Below, in pieces: positions 9,304 through 19,997 of a stretch of DNA of 64,000 bases. The DNA lies in the NCBI RefSeq assembly GCF_010729105.1, contig NZ_AP022573.1, forward strand, positions 930,001 through 994,000. Reading direction: 5' to 3'. A program made the position numbers and the translations under genes. How positions within the stretch are numbered: position 1 is the stretch's first letter; each line of letters starts with the position of its first letter. The notes below the pieces were generated by a model. That model did no database searches and had not been told where the DNA came from. It worked only from the letters and a program-made list of their open reading frames with translations. This DNA is from Mycobacterium saskatchewanense (lineage in GTDB: Bacteria; Actinomycetota; Actinomycetes; Mycobacteriales; Mycobacteriaceae).

Positions 9304-10803
9304 GTGGCCAACACGAACCCGCAAACAATCTCTTACCCGGCACCGGACAAACGACGGCGCCGCCATGACACCGAGGCGCTCGACCCCCACGTCATCGTCC
9401 TATTCGGCGCAACCGGGGATCTGGCCAAACGCAAGTTGATTCCCGGCCTGGCCTACTTGGACCAGTCCGAGCTGGCGCCCGACATCCAGATCGTCGCGAC
9501 ATCGCTGGAAGACCTCACCGTCGACGAATTCCGCGAACTCGCCAAGAACGCTATCGATTCATTCGGCGCCCACAAGCTCACCGCCGAACAGTGGGCCAAC
9601 TTCGCCAAGGTCATCACCTACGTCCCGCAGGGTATGGGACCCGAGGCACTCGCCGAGGCGGTCGCCGAGGCCGAGAACAACCTGGCCCCCAACGTCCGGC
9701 GACTGCATTACCTGTCGGTTCCGCCGAAAGCGGCGCGTGATGTCATCACCATGCTGCGCGACGCGAACCTGGTCGAACGCTCTCGCGTGGTGATGGAGAA
9801 GCCGTTCGGCACCGACCTGGACAGTGCGGTGGCGCTCAACGACTTTGTGCACCAGACGTTCGAGGAATCGCAGATCTTCCGCATCGACCACTTCCTGGGC
9901 AAGGAAGCGGCTCAGAACATCCTGGCGTTCCGCTTCGCCAACGGGCTGTTCGAGCCGATCTGGAACCGCAACTTCATCGACCACATCCAGATCGACATTC
10001 CCGAGGCCCTCGGGCTCGATCAGCGGGCCAACTTCTACGAGGAGACCGGCGCCTATAAGGACATGGTGGTGACCCACCTGTTCCAGGTGATGGCCTTCGT
10101 GGTCATGGAGCCGCCGACCGCGCTCGAGCCGTTCGCCATCAGCGAGGAGAAGAACAAGGTGTTCCGGTCGATGCTGCCGGTCCTGCCCTCCAACGTGGTG
10201 CGCGGCCAGTACAACGGCTACCGCGAAGAGACCGGCGTGGCAAAGGATTCCGACACCGAGACGTTCATCGCGTTGAAAGTCGGCATCGACAACTGGCGCT
10301 GGGCCGGCGTGCCGATCTATCTGCGGACCGGCAAGAGGATGGCCGAGGGTATCCGCATCATTTCGATCGCGTTCAAGGAGGCCCCGCGCACGATGTTCCC
10401 GCCCGGCTCAGGCGTGGGCACCCAGGGGCCCGATCACCTGACGTTCGACCTCGCCGACAACTCGAAGGTCTCGCTGTCGTTCTACGGCAAGCGGCCCGGC
10501 CCCGGCATGAAGCTGGACAAAATGTCGATGCAGTTCTCGTCGCAGGAGATCGACAGCTCGGTCGACGTGCTGGAGGCTTACGAACGGCTCATCCTCGACG
10601 CGATGCGTGGCGATCACACCCTGTTCACTACCGCTGAGGGCATCGAATCGTTGTGGGAGCGTTCGGAGGACCTGCTCGCCGACCCGCCGCCGGCCAAGCT
10701 GTACCAGCCCGGCACCTGGGGTCCCAACGCGATCCACCAGCTGATCGCGCCCAACGCGTGGCGGCTGCCGTTCGAGCGCGAGTGGCGGGAATCCAGGGGG
10801 TAG
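9304..10803 (+). CDS. zwf: Glucose-6-phosphate 1-dehydrogenase (accessory type)
   Basis: The 499-residue enzyme oxidises glucose 6-phosphate to 6-phosphogluconolactone with NAD(P)+. The dinucleotide-binding loop GATGDLAKRK lies at about 35-44 and the active-site signature RIDHFLGKE has its catalytic His at about 196; RWAGVPIYLRTGKR is a further family block. GTG 9304 gives the expected N-terminus; the frame is open further upstream, overlapping the MFS stop. It stands alone, without the tal/tkt/opcA cluster around the main mycobacterial zwf, and its N-terminus differs from the two M. tuberculosis paralogues as I remember them, so it is probably an additional copy. Confidence 0.9.
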   Translation: MANTNPQTISYPAPDKRRRRHDTEALDPHVIVLFGATGDLAKRKLIPGLAYLDQSELAPDIQIVATSLEDLTVDEFRELAKNAIDSFGAHKLTAEQWANFAKVITYVPQGMGPEALAEAVAEAENNLAPNVRRLHYLSVPPKAARDVITMLRDANLVERSRVVMEKPFGTDLDSAVALNDFVHQTFEESQIFRIDHFLGKEAAQNILAFRFANGLFEPIWNRNFIDHIQIDIPEALGLDQRANFYEETGAYKDMVVTHLFQVMAFVVMEPPTALEPFAISEEKNKVFRSMLPVLPSNVVRGQYNGYREETGVAKDSDTETFIALKVGIDNWRWAGVPIYLRTGKRMAEGIRIISIAFKEAPRTMFPPGSGVGTQGPDHLTFDLADNSKVSLSFYGKRPGPGMKLDKMSMQFSSQEIDSSVDVLEAYERLILDAMRGDHTLFTTAEGIESLWERSEDLLADPPPAKLYQPGTWGPNAIHQLIAPNAWRLPFEREWRESRG

Positions 10804-10960
10804 CCCTTCGTGCGCCAACCACCTGAGGGTCGTACCGTACCGATGCCCGGGTGGGCTGTCAGCGGCGATATCGCACACCATCGCCTCATGGGGACTTTCC
10901 GGGACCTCGGGCGGTCCAAAACCGTTGCCGTACCGGGGCCGAAGGGGACCGACGTACCCC

Positions 10961-11734
10961 TCAGCGACCCCGCCACTGCGGCTTGCGTTTCTCGCGCCAT
11001 GCCCGCAGCCCCTCGGCCACGTCCTCGGTCGCGGCGGCCACCTTGCGCATCGTCTCACCGAAGCGGACCGACTCGACCCAGCCCATGTCCGGGGTTCGCC
11101 ACGCGACCTCCTTGGTCGCCCGCTGGGCCAGGGGAGCGGCCTCGGTGAGGGTCCGGCCCCACGCACGCGCCTCGGCATGTAGCTCGTCGGGCTCGACGAG
11201 CTTCCACACCAGCCCGACTTCCTTGGCCCGCGCGGCGCTCATCGGCTTGCCGGTCAACAGCAGCTCCATCGCGTTGGCCCAGCCCACCCGCTCGGGCAGC
11301 CGGATGGCCCCCACGATGGTAGGCACCCCGAGCGACACCTCCGGGAAGCAGAACGTGGCTTCCGTGCTGGCGATCACGAAGTCGCAGAACAACACCCCGG
11401 TCAACCCGTAGCCGACACACGGGCCGTGCACGGCGGCGATCGTCGGCTTGAACAACTCCATGCCGCTTTCGAAGGAGTTGATCGTCGGCTTCTCCCAGAA
11501 GGTGCCGCCGAAGGTGCCGACGGACCCCTCACCGTCTTTGAGGTCACCTCCGGCGCAGAAGACGCTGCCGTTGGCGGTCAGGATGCCGACCCATGCGTCC
11601 AGGTCGTCGCGAAACCGATCCCACGCCGCGTTCAGGTCCTGGCGGAGCGGGCCGTTGATGGCGTTGCGGGCCTCGGGCCGGTTGAGGGTGATAGTGGCGA
11701 CGTGGTCTTGCAGCTCATAGGTGACGAGGCTCAT
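10961..11734 (-). CDS. Enoyl-CoA hydratase/isomerase (crotonase) family protein
   Basis: The 257-residue crotonase has LNRPEARNAI at about 18-27, the first oxyanion segment VFCAGGDLK near 59-67, and the second AAVHGPCVGYGLTG near 100-113. At the usual catalytic Glu positions there is Phe-Pro-Glu (CFPEVSLGVP), so one acid is retained. Members hydrate, isomerise or hydrolyse acyl-CoA thioesters. The exact reaction is not deducible. It is convergent with zwf. Confidence 0.88.
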   Translation of the reverse strand: MSLVTYELQDHVATITLNRPEARNAINGPLRQDLNAAWDRFRDDLDAWVGILTANGSVFCAGGDLKDGEGSVGTFGGTFWEKPTINSFESGMELFKPTIAAVHGPCVGYGLTGVLFCDFVIASTEATFCFPEVSLGVPTIVGAIRLPERVGWANAMELLLTGKPMSAARAKEVGLVWKLVEPDELHAEARAWGRTLTEAAPLAQRATKEVAWRTPDMGWVESVRFGETMRKVAAATEDVAEGLRAWREKRKPQWRGR

Positions 11735-11760
11735 GCCTGCACCCTATTTCGCCCGGCTGT

Positions 11761-11940
11761 TCAGTCGGGTGGCTCTCGCTCCAGGGCTTCCGAGCCGACG
11801 CGTTCGGTGTGCTCGCGGTCGCTGCGCTTGCCCGGAACGCCTTCCGCTTCCCGTTCGCTGGCGACCTTCTCGTCGAGCTCGTCGACGATGTTTTCCAGCT
11901 GCTCGGTGCGACTCAGGGGCTCTTTGTCGGGTTCCGTCAT
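11761..11940 (-). CDS. Small acidic/charged hypothetical protein
   Basis: The 59-residue protein is rich in Glu, Asp, Arg and Lys, with one likely helix or coiled coil (RTEQLENIVDELDEKVASE, about 10-29). ATG 11940 is preceded by GGAAAGC at a suitable distance; the longer upstream frame is non-coding in composition. No transmembrane or signal segment. The function is unknown. It sits 26 bases upstream of the crotonase on the same strand and could be co-transcribed with it. Confidence 0.6.
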   Translation of the reverse strand: MTEPDKEPLSRTEQLENIVDELDEKVASEREAEGVPGKRSDREHTERVGSEALEREPPD

Positions 11941-12157
11941 ATCGCTTTCCGTTGCTGTCCATCGGCGGATAGCGCCTCCCGTCGACGCGAGGCGGTGGCT
12001 ATCCAATACCCTGCCGTGCTCTTGCTGATCCGGCAAAGCATACGGCCGAGCGGCGAGCCGTGCGCCGGCGCGGGGCCGGATTCGCGTCCGGCCGACGACC
12101 GCCCGCCCGCCCGCGCCAGGCGTCGGACCGAGCCGCACGGCGCCTATCCTGGCCACA

Positions 12158-15100
12158 GTGGCCGAACCGACCGTCTCCGCAGCGGACTTGCGCAAACGCC
12201 TCGACGGCCTCACCATCCGCGACGCGGCGCGCCTCGGGAGGCGCCTGAAGAATTTGCGCGGCGCCACGCCCGAGAAGCTGCATCAGCTCGCCGACCAGAT
12301 CGGTAAGGCCGAAGCACTCGTTGCCGCCCGCGTGGCCGCGGTACCGACCGTTGCCTACCCCGACCTGCCCGTCAGCGACCGGCGCCGCGATATCGCCGAC
12401 GCCATCCGGTCGAACCAGGTCATCGTCGTCGCCGGGGAGACCGGCTCGGGCAAGACCACCCAGCTGCCCAAGATCTGCCTCGAGCTGGGGCGCGGCATCC
12501 GCGGGACGATCGGGCACACCCAGCCCCGCCGCCTGGCGGCCCGCACGGTCGCGCAACGCATCGCCGACGAGCTGGACAGCCCGCTCGGCGAGGCCGTGGG
12601 CTACAGCGTGCGCTTCACCGACCAGGTCAGTGACCGCACGCTGGTCAGGCTCATGACCGACGGCATCCTGCTCGCCGAGATCCAGCGTGACCGCCGGCTG
12701 CTGCGCTATGACACCCTCATCCTCGACGAAGCCCACGAGCGCAGCCTCAATATCGACTTCCTGCTGGGCTACCTGCGCGAGCTGCTGCCGCGCCGCCCCG
12801 ACCTCAAGCTGATCGTCACGTCCGCGACCATCGAGCCGCAGCGCTTCGCGGCGCACTTCGGCGGCGCACCCATCGTCGAGGTCTCGGGGCGGACGTATCC
12901 CGTCGAGATCCGGTACCGGCCACTGGAAGTCCCGGTCCCGTCCGACCCCGGCGAGGACCCGGACGACCCCGACCACGAGATCGTGCGCACCGAAACCCGC
13001 GACGAGATCGAGGCGATCGTCGACGCCATCCACGAGCTGGAGGCCGAGCCGCCCGGCGACGTCCTGGTGTTCCTGTCCGGCGAGCGCGAGATCCGCGACA
13101 CCGCCGAAGCCCTGGCGGGGCTGCGGCACACCGAGGTCCTCCCGCTCTACGCCCGGCTGCCGACCGCCGAACAACAGAAGGTCTTCGCGCCGCACACCGG
13201 CCGCCGCGTCGTGCTGGCCACCAACGTCGCCGAGACGTCGCTGACCGTGCCGGGCATCCGCTACGTGGTGGACCCGGGCACGGCGCGCATCTCGCGCTAC
13301 AGCCGCCGCCTGAAGGTGCAGCGGCTGCCGATCGAGCCGATCTCGCAGGCGTCCGCCGCGCAGCGGGCCGGGCGGTGCGGCCGCGTCGCGCCCGGCGTGT
13401 GCATCCGCCTGTACTCCGAGGAGGATCTAGCGGCGCGCCCGCGCTATACCGACCCCGAGATCCTGCGGACGAACCTCGCCGCGGTGCTCCTGCAGATGGC
13501 GGCGCTGCAGCTCGGTGACGTCGAGAACTTTCCGTTCCTCGACCCGCCGGACCGGCGCAGCGTCCGCGACGGCGTACAGCTGCTGCAGGAACTCGGCGCG
13601 TTCGACGCTCAGGGTGGGATCACCGACCTCGGCCGCCGGCTCGCGCGCCTGCCCCTGGACCCGCGCCTGGGCCGGATGATCCTGCAGGCTGACACCGAGG
13701 GATGCCTGCGGGAGGTGCTGGTGCTGGCCGCGGCGCTGACCATCCCCGACCCGCGGGAACGGCCCGCCGACCGCGAGGAGGCCGCCCGCCAGAAGCATGC
13801 CCGGTTCGCCGACGACGACTCCGACTTCGTGTCCTACCTCAACCTTTGGAATTATCTGCGTGAACAGCGAAAAGAGCTGTCGGGCAATCAGTTTCGACGC
13901 TTGTGCCGTGAGGAGTTCCTGCACTACCTGCGCATCCGCGAGTGGCAGGACTTGGTCGGGCAGCTGCGCAGCATCGCCCGGGATCTCGGCATCGTCGAGT
14001 CCTCCGACGCCCGGGCGCCCGCCGACGCCGCCCGCATCCACGCGGCGCTGCTCGCCGGGCTGCTATCGCACGTCGGGATGCGCCGCGAGGACGCACGCGA
14101 GTACCTGGGGGCGCGCAATTCGCGGTTCGTCCTGGCGCCGGGCTCCGTGCTCACCAGGCGGCCGCCGCGCTGGGTGGTGGTGGCCGAGCTGGTCGAGACG
14201 AGCCGCCTGTACGGGCGGACCGCCGCGCGCATCCAGCCCGAGGTGGTCGAGCGGGTCGCCGGTGACCTGGTGCAGCGCACCTACAGCGAGCCGCACTGGG
14301 AGGCCAAGCGCGGCGAGGTGATGGCATTCGAGCGGGTAACGCTCTACGGGCTGCCGCTGGCGGCGCGCCGCCGGGTGGGCTACGCCCGGGTGGAGCCCGA
14401 TGTCGCGCGCGAATTGTTCATCCGGCACGCGCTCGTGGAGGGCGACTGGCAGACGCGGCATCACTTCTTTCGCGACAACGCGCGGCTGCGCGCCGAACTC
14501 GAGGAGCTCGAGGAGCGCGCCCGCCGCCGCGACCTACTGGTCGGGGACGACGACGTCTACGCGCTCTACGACGCCCGCATCCCCGCCGACGTCGTCTCCG
14601 CGCGGCACTTCGACGCGTGGTGGAAACGGCAGCGGCACAAGACACCCGAGCTCCTGACGTTCACCCGCGAAGACTTGCTGCGGACCGCGGACGCCGCCGA
14701 CGCCGACCGGCCGCGCACGTGGCGGACGGGTGACGTAACGCTGCCGCTGACCTACCGGTTCGAACCCGGCGCCGCCGACGACGGTGTGACGGTGCACGTG
14801 CCGATCGACGTGCTGGCGCGGCTGGGCGGTGACGACTTCGCGTGGCAGGTGCCGGCACTGCGCGAGGAGCTGGTGACCGCGCTCATCCGCTCGCTCCCGA
14901 AAGACCTGCGCCGCAACTTCGTTCCCGCGCCCGACACCGCCCGAGCGGTGCTGACGGCGATCGATCCGGCCGGCGAACCCCTGTTGCCGGCATTGCAGCG
15001 CGAATTGCGCAGGCGCACAGGTGTGTTGGTGCCTATTGATGCATTCGACCTGGACAAGCTGCCGCCGCACCTGCGGGTGACGTTCGCCGTCGAGTCGCCC

Positions 15101-16066
15101 GACGGTCGGGAGGTCGCCCGCGGCAAGGACCTGCCCGCGCTGCAGGAAAGGCTGGCCGCGCCGGCCCGGCGGGCCGTCGCCGACGCGGTCGGCGGGCTGG
15201 AACGACGCGGGCTGCGCGGCTGGCCCGACGACCTGGACGAGCTGCCGCGCGTGGTCGAGCGCGCGGTCGAGGGGCGCGCCGTGCGGGGATTTCCCGCGTT
15301 CGTCGACGCGGGCTCCGCGGTCGACGTGCGGGTCTTCGCAACGTCGGCCGAGCAGGGCGCCGCGATGGGCCCCGGCCTGCGCCGCCTGCTGCGTCTCAGT
15401 ATCCCATCGCCCGTGAAAGCGGTTGAGCGGCAGCTTGATCCGCGCACCCGCCTGGCGCTCGGCGTGAACCCGGACGGTTCGCTGTCGGCCCTGCTGGAGG
15501 ATTGCGCCGACGCGGCGGTGGATGCGCTGGCGCCGGCGCCGGTGTGGACGCGCGACGAGTTCGCGGCGCTGCGCGACCGGGTCGGGGAGAACCTTTATGC
15601 GACCACTGTCGATATCGTCGGCCGTGTGCAGCGGGTCCTGGCCGCCGCGCAGGACGCGCAGGTCCTGCTGCCGACCCGGCCGCCGCCGGCACAGGCCGAG
15701 GCGATCGCGGACGTCCGCGACCAGCTGGACCGGCTGTTGCCGGCCGGCTTCGTCACCGCCACTGGTAGCGCGCATCTCGCCGACCTCACCCGCTACCTCA
15801 CCGCCACCCACCGGCGCCTCGAGCGGCTGCCCCAGGCGATCGAGGGCGATCGGGAGCGGATGCGGCGGGTGCACGCGGTGCAGGACGCCTACGACGAACT
15901 CGTGCGCGCCCTTCCTGCCGCACGAGCCGCGGCGACCGACGTTCGTGACATCGCCCGGCAGATCGAGGAGCTGCGGGTGAGCCTGTGGGCCCAGCAGCTC
16001 GGCACTCCGCGCCCGGTCAGCGAGCAGCGAATCTACCGCGCGATCGACGCGGCGGGCGATGGTTGA
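12158..16066 (+). CDS. hrpA: ATP-dependent RNA helicase HrpA (DEAH/RHA family)
   Basis: The 1302-residue protein has the full HrpA layout: Walker A GETGSGKT at 93-100, DEAH at 190-193, SAT (motif III), a C-terminal RecA-like domain with QRAGRCGR (motif VI), the ratchet/OB region, and the long bacterial C-terminal DUF3418-type extension. HrpA unwinds RNA and has been linked to mRNA processing and to rescue of stalled ribosomes. GTG 12158 is the first in-frame start before the conserved N-terminal region. Full length, no breaks. Confidence 0.95.
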   Translation: MAEPTVSAADLRKRLDGLTIRDAARLGRRLKNLRGATPEKLHQLADQIGKAEALVAARVAAVPTVAYPDLPVSDRRRDIADAIRSNQVIVVAGETGSGKTTQLPKICLELGRGIRGTIGHTQPRRLAARTVAQRIADELDSPLGEAVGYSVRFTDQVSDRTLVRLMTDGILLAEIQRDRRLLRYDTLILDEAHERSLNIDFLLGYLRELLPRRPDLKLIVTSATIEPQRFAAHFGGAPIVEVSGRTYPVEIRYRPLEVPVPSDPGEDPDDPDHEIVRTETRDEIEAIVDAIHELEAEPPGDVLVFLSGEREIRDTAEALAGLRHTEVLPLYARLPTAEQQKVFAPHTGRRVVLATNVAETSLTVPGIRYVVDPGTARISRYSRRLKVQRLPIEPISQASAAQRAGRCGRVAPGVCIRLYSEEDLAARPRYTDPEILRTNLAAVLLQMAALQLGDVENFPFLDPPDRRSVRDGVQLLQELGAFDAQGGITDLGRRLARLPLDPRLGRMILQADTEGCLREVLVLAAALTIPDPRERPADREEAARQKHARFADDDSDFVSYLNLWNYLREQRKELSGNQFRRLCREEFLHYLRIREWQDLVGQLRSIARDLGIVESSDARAPADAARIHAALLAGLLSHVGMRREDAREYLGARNSRFVLAPGSVLTRRPPRWVVVAELVETSRLYGRTAARIQPEVVERVAGDLVQRTYSEPHWEAKRGEVMAFERVTLYGLPLAARRRVGYARVEPDVARELFIRHALVEGDWQTRHHFFRDNARLRAELEELEERARRRDLLVGDDDVYALYDARIPADVVSARHFDAWWKRQRHKTPELLTFTREDLLRTADAADADRPRTWRTGDVTLPLTYRFEPGAADDGVTVHVPIDVLARLGGDDFAWQVPALREELVTALIRSLPKDLRRNFVPAPDTARAVLTAIDPAGEPLLPALQRELRRRTGVLVPIDAFDLDKLPPHLRVTFAVESPDGREVARGKDLPALQERLAAPARRAVADAVGGLERRGLRGWPDDLDELPRVVERAVEGRAVRGFPAFVDAGSAVDVRVFATSAEQGAAMGPGLRRLLRLSIPSPVKAVERQLDPRTRLALGVNPDGSLSALLEDCADAAVDALAPAPVWTRDEFAALRDRVGENLYATTVDIVGRVQRVLAAAQDAQVLLPTRPPPAQAEAIADVRDQLDRLLPAGFVTATGSAHLADLTRYLTATHRRLERLPQAIEGDRERMRRVHAVQDAYDELVRALPAARAAATDVRDIARQIEELRVSLWAQQLGTPRPVSEQRIYRAIDAAGDG

Positions 16067-16110
16067 TCCCGGCAGCGTCGAGGCGAACCGGCCTGGGAGA
16101 GGATGAGGCC

Positions 16111-16992
16111 ATGGCACCGACACTGCGCCCGCGCCGATCCGCCCTGTACCTGCCCGGGAACAAGGCCCGCGCGCTGGAGAAGGGGAGGACGTTGCCCGCG
16201 GACGTGTTGATCTTCGATCTCGAGGATGCCGTGGGCCCCGACGCCAAGGCGGACTCGCGGGCGAGGGTGTGCGACGCGGTCTCGTCGGGCGGCTACGGGT
16301 CCCGGGAGGTCGTGGTGCGCGTCAACGGGCTGGGCACCGACTGGCACGAGGACGACCTGGCCGCGGTGGCCGGTTCGGGCGCCGACGGCGTGCTCGTGCC
16401 CAAGGTCGAGCACGGCGACCACGTCCGGTCGCTGACCGGCGCGCTCGACGCCCTCGGGGCGCCGGAATCGTTGCAGCTGTGGGTCATGATCGAAACGCCC
16501 CGGTCCTTCCTCAGGGCGGAGGAGATCGCCGCCGCGAACGATCGCTTGGCCGCCCTGGTGATCGGCACCAACGACCTCGTGAACGACCTGCATGCGCTAC
16601 ACGTGCCGGGCCGCGCACCCGTCGTACCGGCGCTGGCACTGGCCGTGCTGGGAGCGCGGGCAGCCGGGAAGGTGGTGTTGGACGGGGTGTTCAACGACAT
16701 CAGCGACGAAGCGGGCTTCCGGTCCGAGGCGCGCCAAGGTCGTGAGATGGGTTTCGACGGCAAGACGTTGATTCACCCTTCCCAGGTCGGGCCCGCCAAC
16801 GACCTGTTCGGCCCCTCGCCCGACGAAGTGGCGGAGGCCCGCAAGATCGTGGCGGCCTATCGGAAGGCGCAATCGGACGGCGGCAGCGTCATAACGGTCG
16901 ACGGCCGAATGATCGAGAGCCTGCACGTGCGCAACGCCGAGCGGATCCTCACGTTGGCCGCACTCATCTCCGAAATGCAGACGGGTTCCTGA
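16111..16992 (+). CDS. HpcH/HpaI aldolase / citrate lyase beta subunit (CitE)-like protein
   Basis: This 293-residue TIM-barrel lyase has RRSALYLPGNK at about 8-18 (CoA contact), IFDLEDAV near 33-40 (metal and general acid/base region), VRVNG and WVMIETPRS (metal Glu), and KTLIHPSQV near the C-terminus. CitE-like proteins cleave or form C-C bonds of malyl-, citramalyl- or related CoA esters with Mg2+. GAGAGGATGAGG precedes ATG 16111. No citrate lyase alpha or gamma subunits are nearby, so this is a stand-alone CitE homologue. Confidence 0.88.
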   Translation: MAPTLRPRRSALYLPGNKARALEKGRTLPADVLIFDLEDAVGPDAKADSRARVCDAVSSGGYGSREVVVRVNGLGTDWHEDDLAAVAGSGADGVLVPKVEHGDHVRSLTGALDALGAPESLQLWVMIETPRSFLRAEEIAAANDRLAALVIGTNDLVNDLHALHVPGRAPVVPALALAVLGARAAGKVVLDGVFNDISDEAGFRSEARQGREMGFDGKTLIHPSQVGPANDLFGPSPDEVAEARKIVAAYRKAQSDGGSVITVDGRMIESLHVRNAERILTLAALISEMQTGS

Positions 16993-17111
16993 GGCCGCCG
17001 ACTTGCCCAACTTCTCTTCGACGGAACCCCTCCCATTCTCAACTTATAGGGCAACGGGGGGCTTGCCGCAAGACCCGGGTCCTGCCGCAAAATCGCTGGC
17101 CGAACACATAA

Positions 17112-18623
<1,512 letters not shown>

Positions 18624-18625
18624 CG

Positions 18626-19204
18626 TCACGCCGGCCACCGTGCTGACAACTCGCGCGGTGCCCACACCGGCCAACTTGTGGCGCCGATCAATTCGCCGCC
18701 ACTGAGCTGGGCGACGATGCGAGGCCCTTTCAGCGCGCTGTTGTCGTACACGGTGGCCGAGTCGCAGCGGGGGATCGCGGCGACGGCCAGCGCCCAAAGA
18801 CGTTGGAACCGTTGGCGGATCTTGTCCTCGGGGACGTCATGTCCGCCGGCGACGACTCGGTGTCTGACCCGCTGCACGGCCAGCTCTTCGGGGATGAGCA
18901 GAACGTGCAACACCACGGTGTAGCCGGCCGCGCGCGCGGTGCCGATCAACTCGAGCTTGGAGGGATGGGAGAACACGGTTTCGGCGATGAAGGAGCGGCG
19001 CAATTCGATCAGCCGGGAACGGGTTTCGGCGGCCACCCGGGCGGCCTCGTAGGCGTGCGCGGTCGGATGGGCGGGCCAGCGACGCTTGGCGATCTCGTCG
19101 GCGTTGACGAACGCGCTTCCCGGCAGTAAGGGCGCGAGCGTGAATTCGACGAAGGTGGATTTTCCGGCTCCGTTGGGCCCGATGACCAAGTCCAGCCGGT
19201 TCAT
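18626..19204 (-). CDS. Zeta-toxin-like P-loop kinase (probable toxin of a type II TA pair)
   Basis: The 192-residue P-loop protein has Walker A GPNGAGKS at 9-16, NADEIAKRRWP at about 34-44, FIAETVFSHP near 70-79 and a downstream Arg-rich region (RHRVVAGGHDVPEDKI) typical of zeta toxin/AAA kinases. Zeta toxins phosphorylate UDP-N-acetylglucosamine or related nucleotide sugars; the activity here is not proven. The gene lies 12 bp downstream of a ParD-like antitoxin gene on the same strand, as expected for an antitoxin-first operon. Confidence 0.75.
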   Translation of the reverse strand: MNRLDLVIGPNGAGKSTFVEFTLAPLLPGSAFVNADEIAKRRWPAHPTAHAYEAARVAAETRSRLIELRRSFIAETVFSHPSKLELIGTARAAGYTVVLHVLLIPEELAVQRVRHRVVAGGHDVPEDKIRQRFQRLWALAVAAIPRCDSATVYDNSALKGPRIVAQLSGGELIGATSWPVWAPRELSARWPA

Positions 19205-19216
19205 CGGCCGGCGGCG

Positions 19217-19630
19217 TTACTTTCCGCGGCGGGCGCGCCGGCGGCCGGCGGTCACGACGACGGGGCGTCCGTCGGGCGGGTATTCGACGATCTCACCGGC
19301 CTCGTCGAGCGCCACGGTGGCGATGCCGCGCTGGGCGAGCCGGTCGCCGTAGTGGGCTTTGACGAGGTTTTCCTCGACCGCCGCGGCGATCTCGGCGTTG
19401 AAGACGACGCCCTCTTCGACGCTGAGTTCACGTAGCTCGAGGTCGCCGGCCAGCGCGGCCTCGACCCGCCGGCGCGCGGCCGTGTGCTGGCTGGAGACCG
19501 CCCGACCCACGCGCGCCCAATGGTCGAGTTGCTGCTTGGCCGAGCGGCTCTGTCGGGCCCCCTCGGCGGCTGCGCTGTCCACCAGATCGGCAGCGAAGCG
19601 GGTTACCCGATCCGCGGCAACGTCAACCAT
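19217..19630 (-). CDS. ParD-like antitoxin paired with the zeta-like toxin
   Basis: The 137-residue product begins at ATG 19630, preceded by GAGAAG. Residues about 5-60 (VTRFAADLVDSAAAEGARQS, then SAKQQLDHWARVGRAV) match the ParD-like ribbon-helix-helix antitoxin family. The C-terminal part carries KAHYGDRLAQRGIATVALDE and a basic tail, likely the toxin-binding region. A longer frame upstream is open but has no start with a ribosome site. The promoter has three spaced repeats that could be its own operator. Confidence 0.75.
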   Translation of the reverse strand: MVDVAADRVTRFAADLVDSAAAEGARQSRSAKQQLDHWARVGRAVSSQHTAARRRVEAALAGDLELRELSVEEGVVFNAEIAAAVEENLVKAHYGDRLAQRGIATVALDEAGEIVEYPPDGRPVVVTAGRRRARRGK

Positions 19631-19943
19631 CACTTCTCGCTTCCGTAGCATCTTGTAACGATTGTAGCGTCCTGTTACGCCGGGGGCGATCCGTCGGCGG
19701 TGCGGATGCGAATAGGGCGCGCCATCCGCCATCGGGGTCGAGGACCCGGCCGCCCCGAGTGATCAGGACGCCGCCGTCTTTCGCCAGGTCACGCGCCGCG
19801 GCGGCATCGTCCGTCAGGTCGCGCCAGGTCGGGCCGCCGACGGCCCTCGCCGCAGCCCAGTCCCCATCGCGTGAGGGGGGTTCGCGCGCCAGCCGGACAA
19901 CATCGTTGAACGCAAGTCCACTCGGGCGTTGAACAATGGCGGC
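19623..19943 (-). pseudogene. Coding-like fragment without a start, running into the antitoxin promoter
   Basis: On the minus strand a 107-codon frame is open from a TAA at 19944-19946 to a TGA at 19623-19625. From about 19915 to 19700 it has strong GC-rich third positions and protein-like content (VVRLAREPPSRDGDWAAARA, GGVLITRGGRVLDPDGGW). No usable start codon precedes this. It looks like the 3' end of a lost gene; I do not recognise the family. The TA promoter and antitoxin start lie inside its end. Confidence 0.35.
19654..19679 (-). promoter_or_regulatory. Three spaced repeats (TGTAACG / TGTAGCG / TGTTACG), likely TA operator
   Basis: TGTAACG at 19654-19660, TGTAGCG at 19663-19669 and TGTTACG at 19673-19679 recur at 9-10 bp, about one helical turn. 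The outer copies form an inverted repeat (GTAAC...GTTAC). They lie 24-49 bases upstream of the antitoxin start, where ribbon-helix-helix antitoxins commonly repress their own operon. Confidence 0.5.
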
Positions 19944-19997
19944 TTAGCCACCCGCTTCCAGAAAAGCCGCCGCCGTCTACTGTGCCGCCACCCTGGC

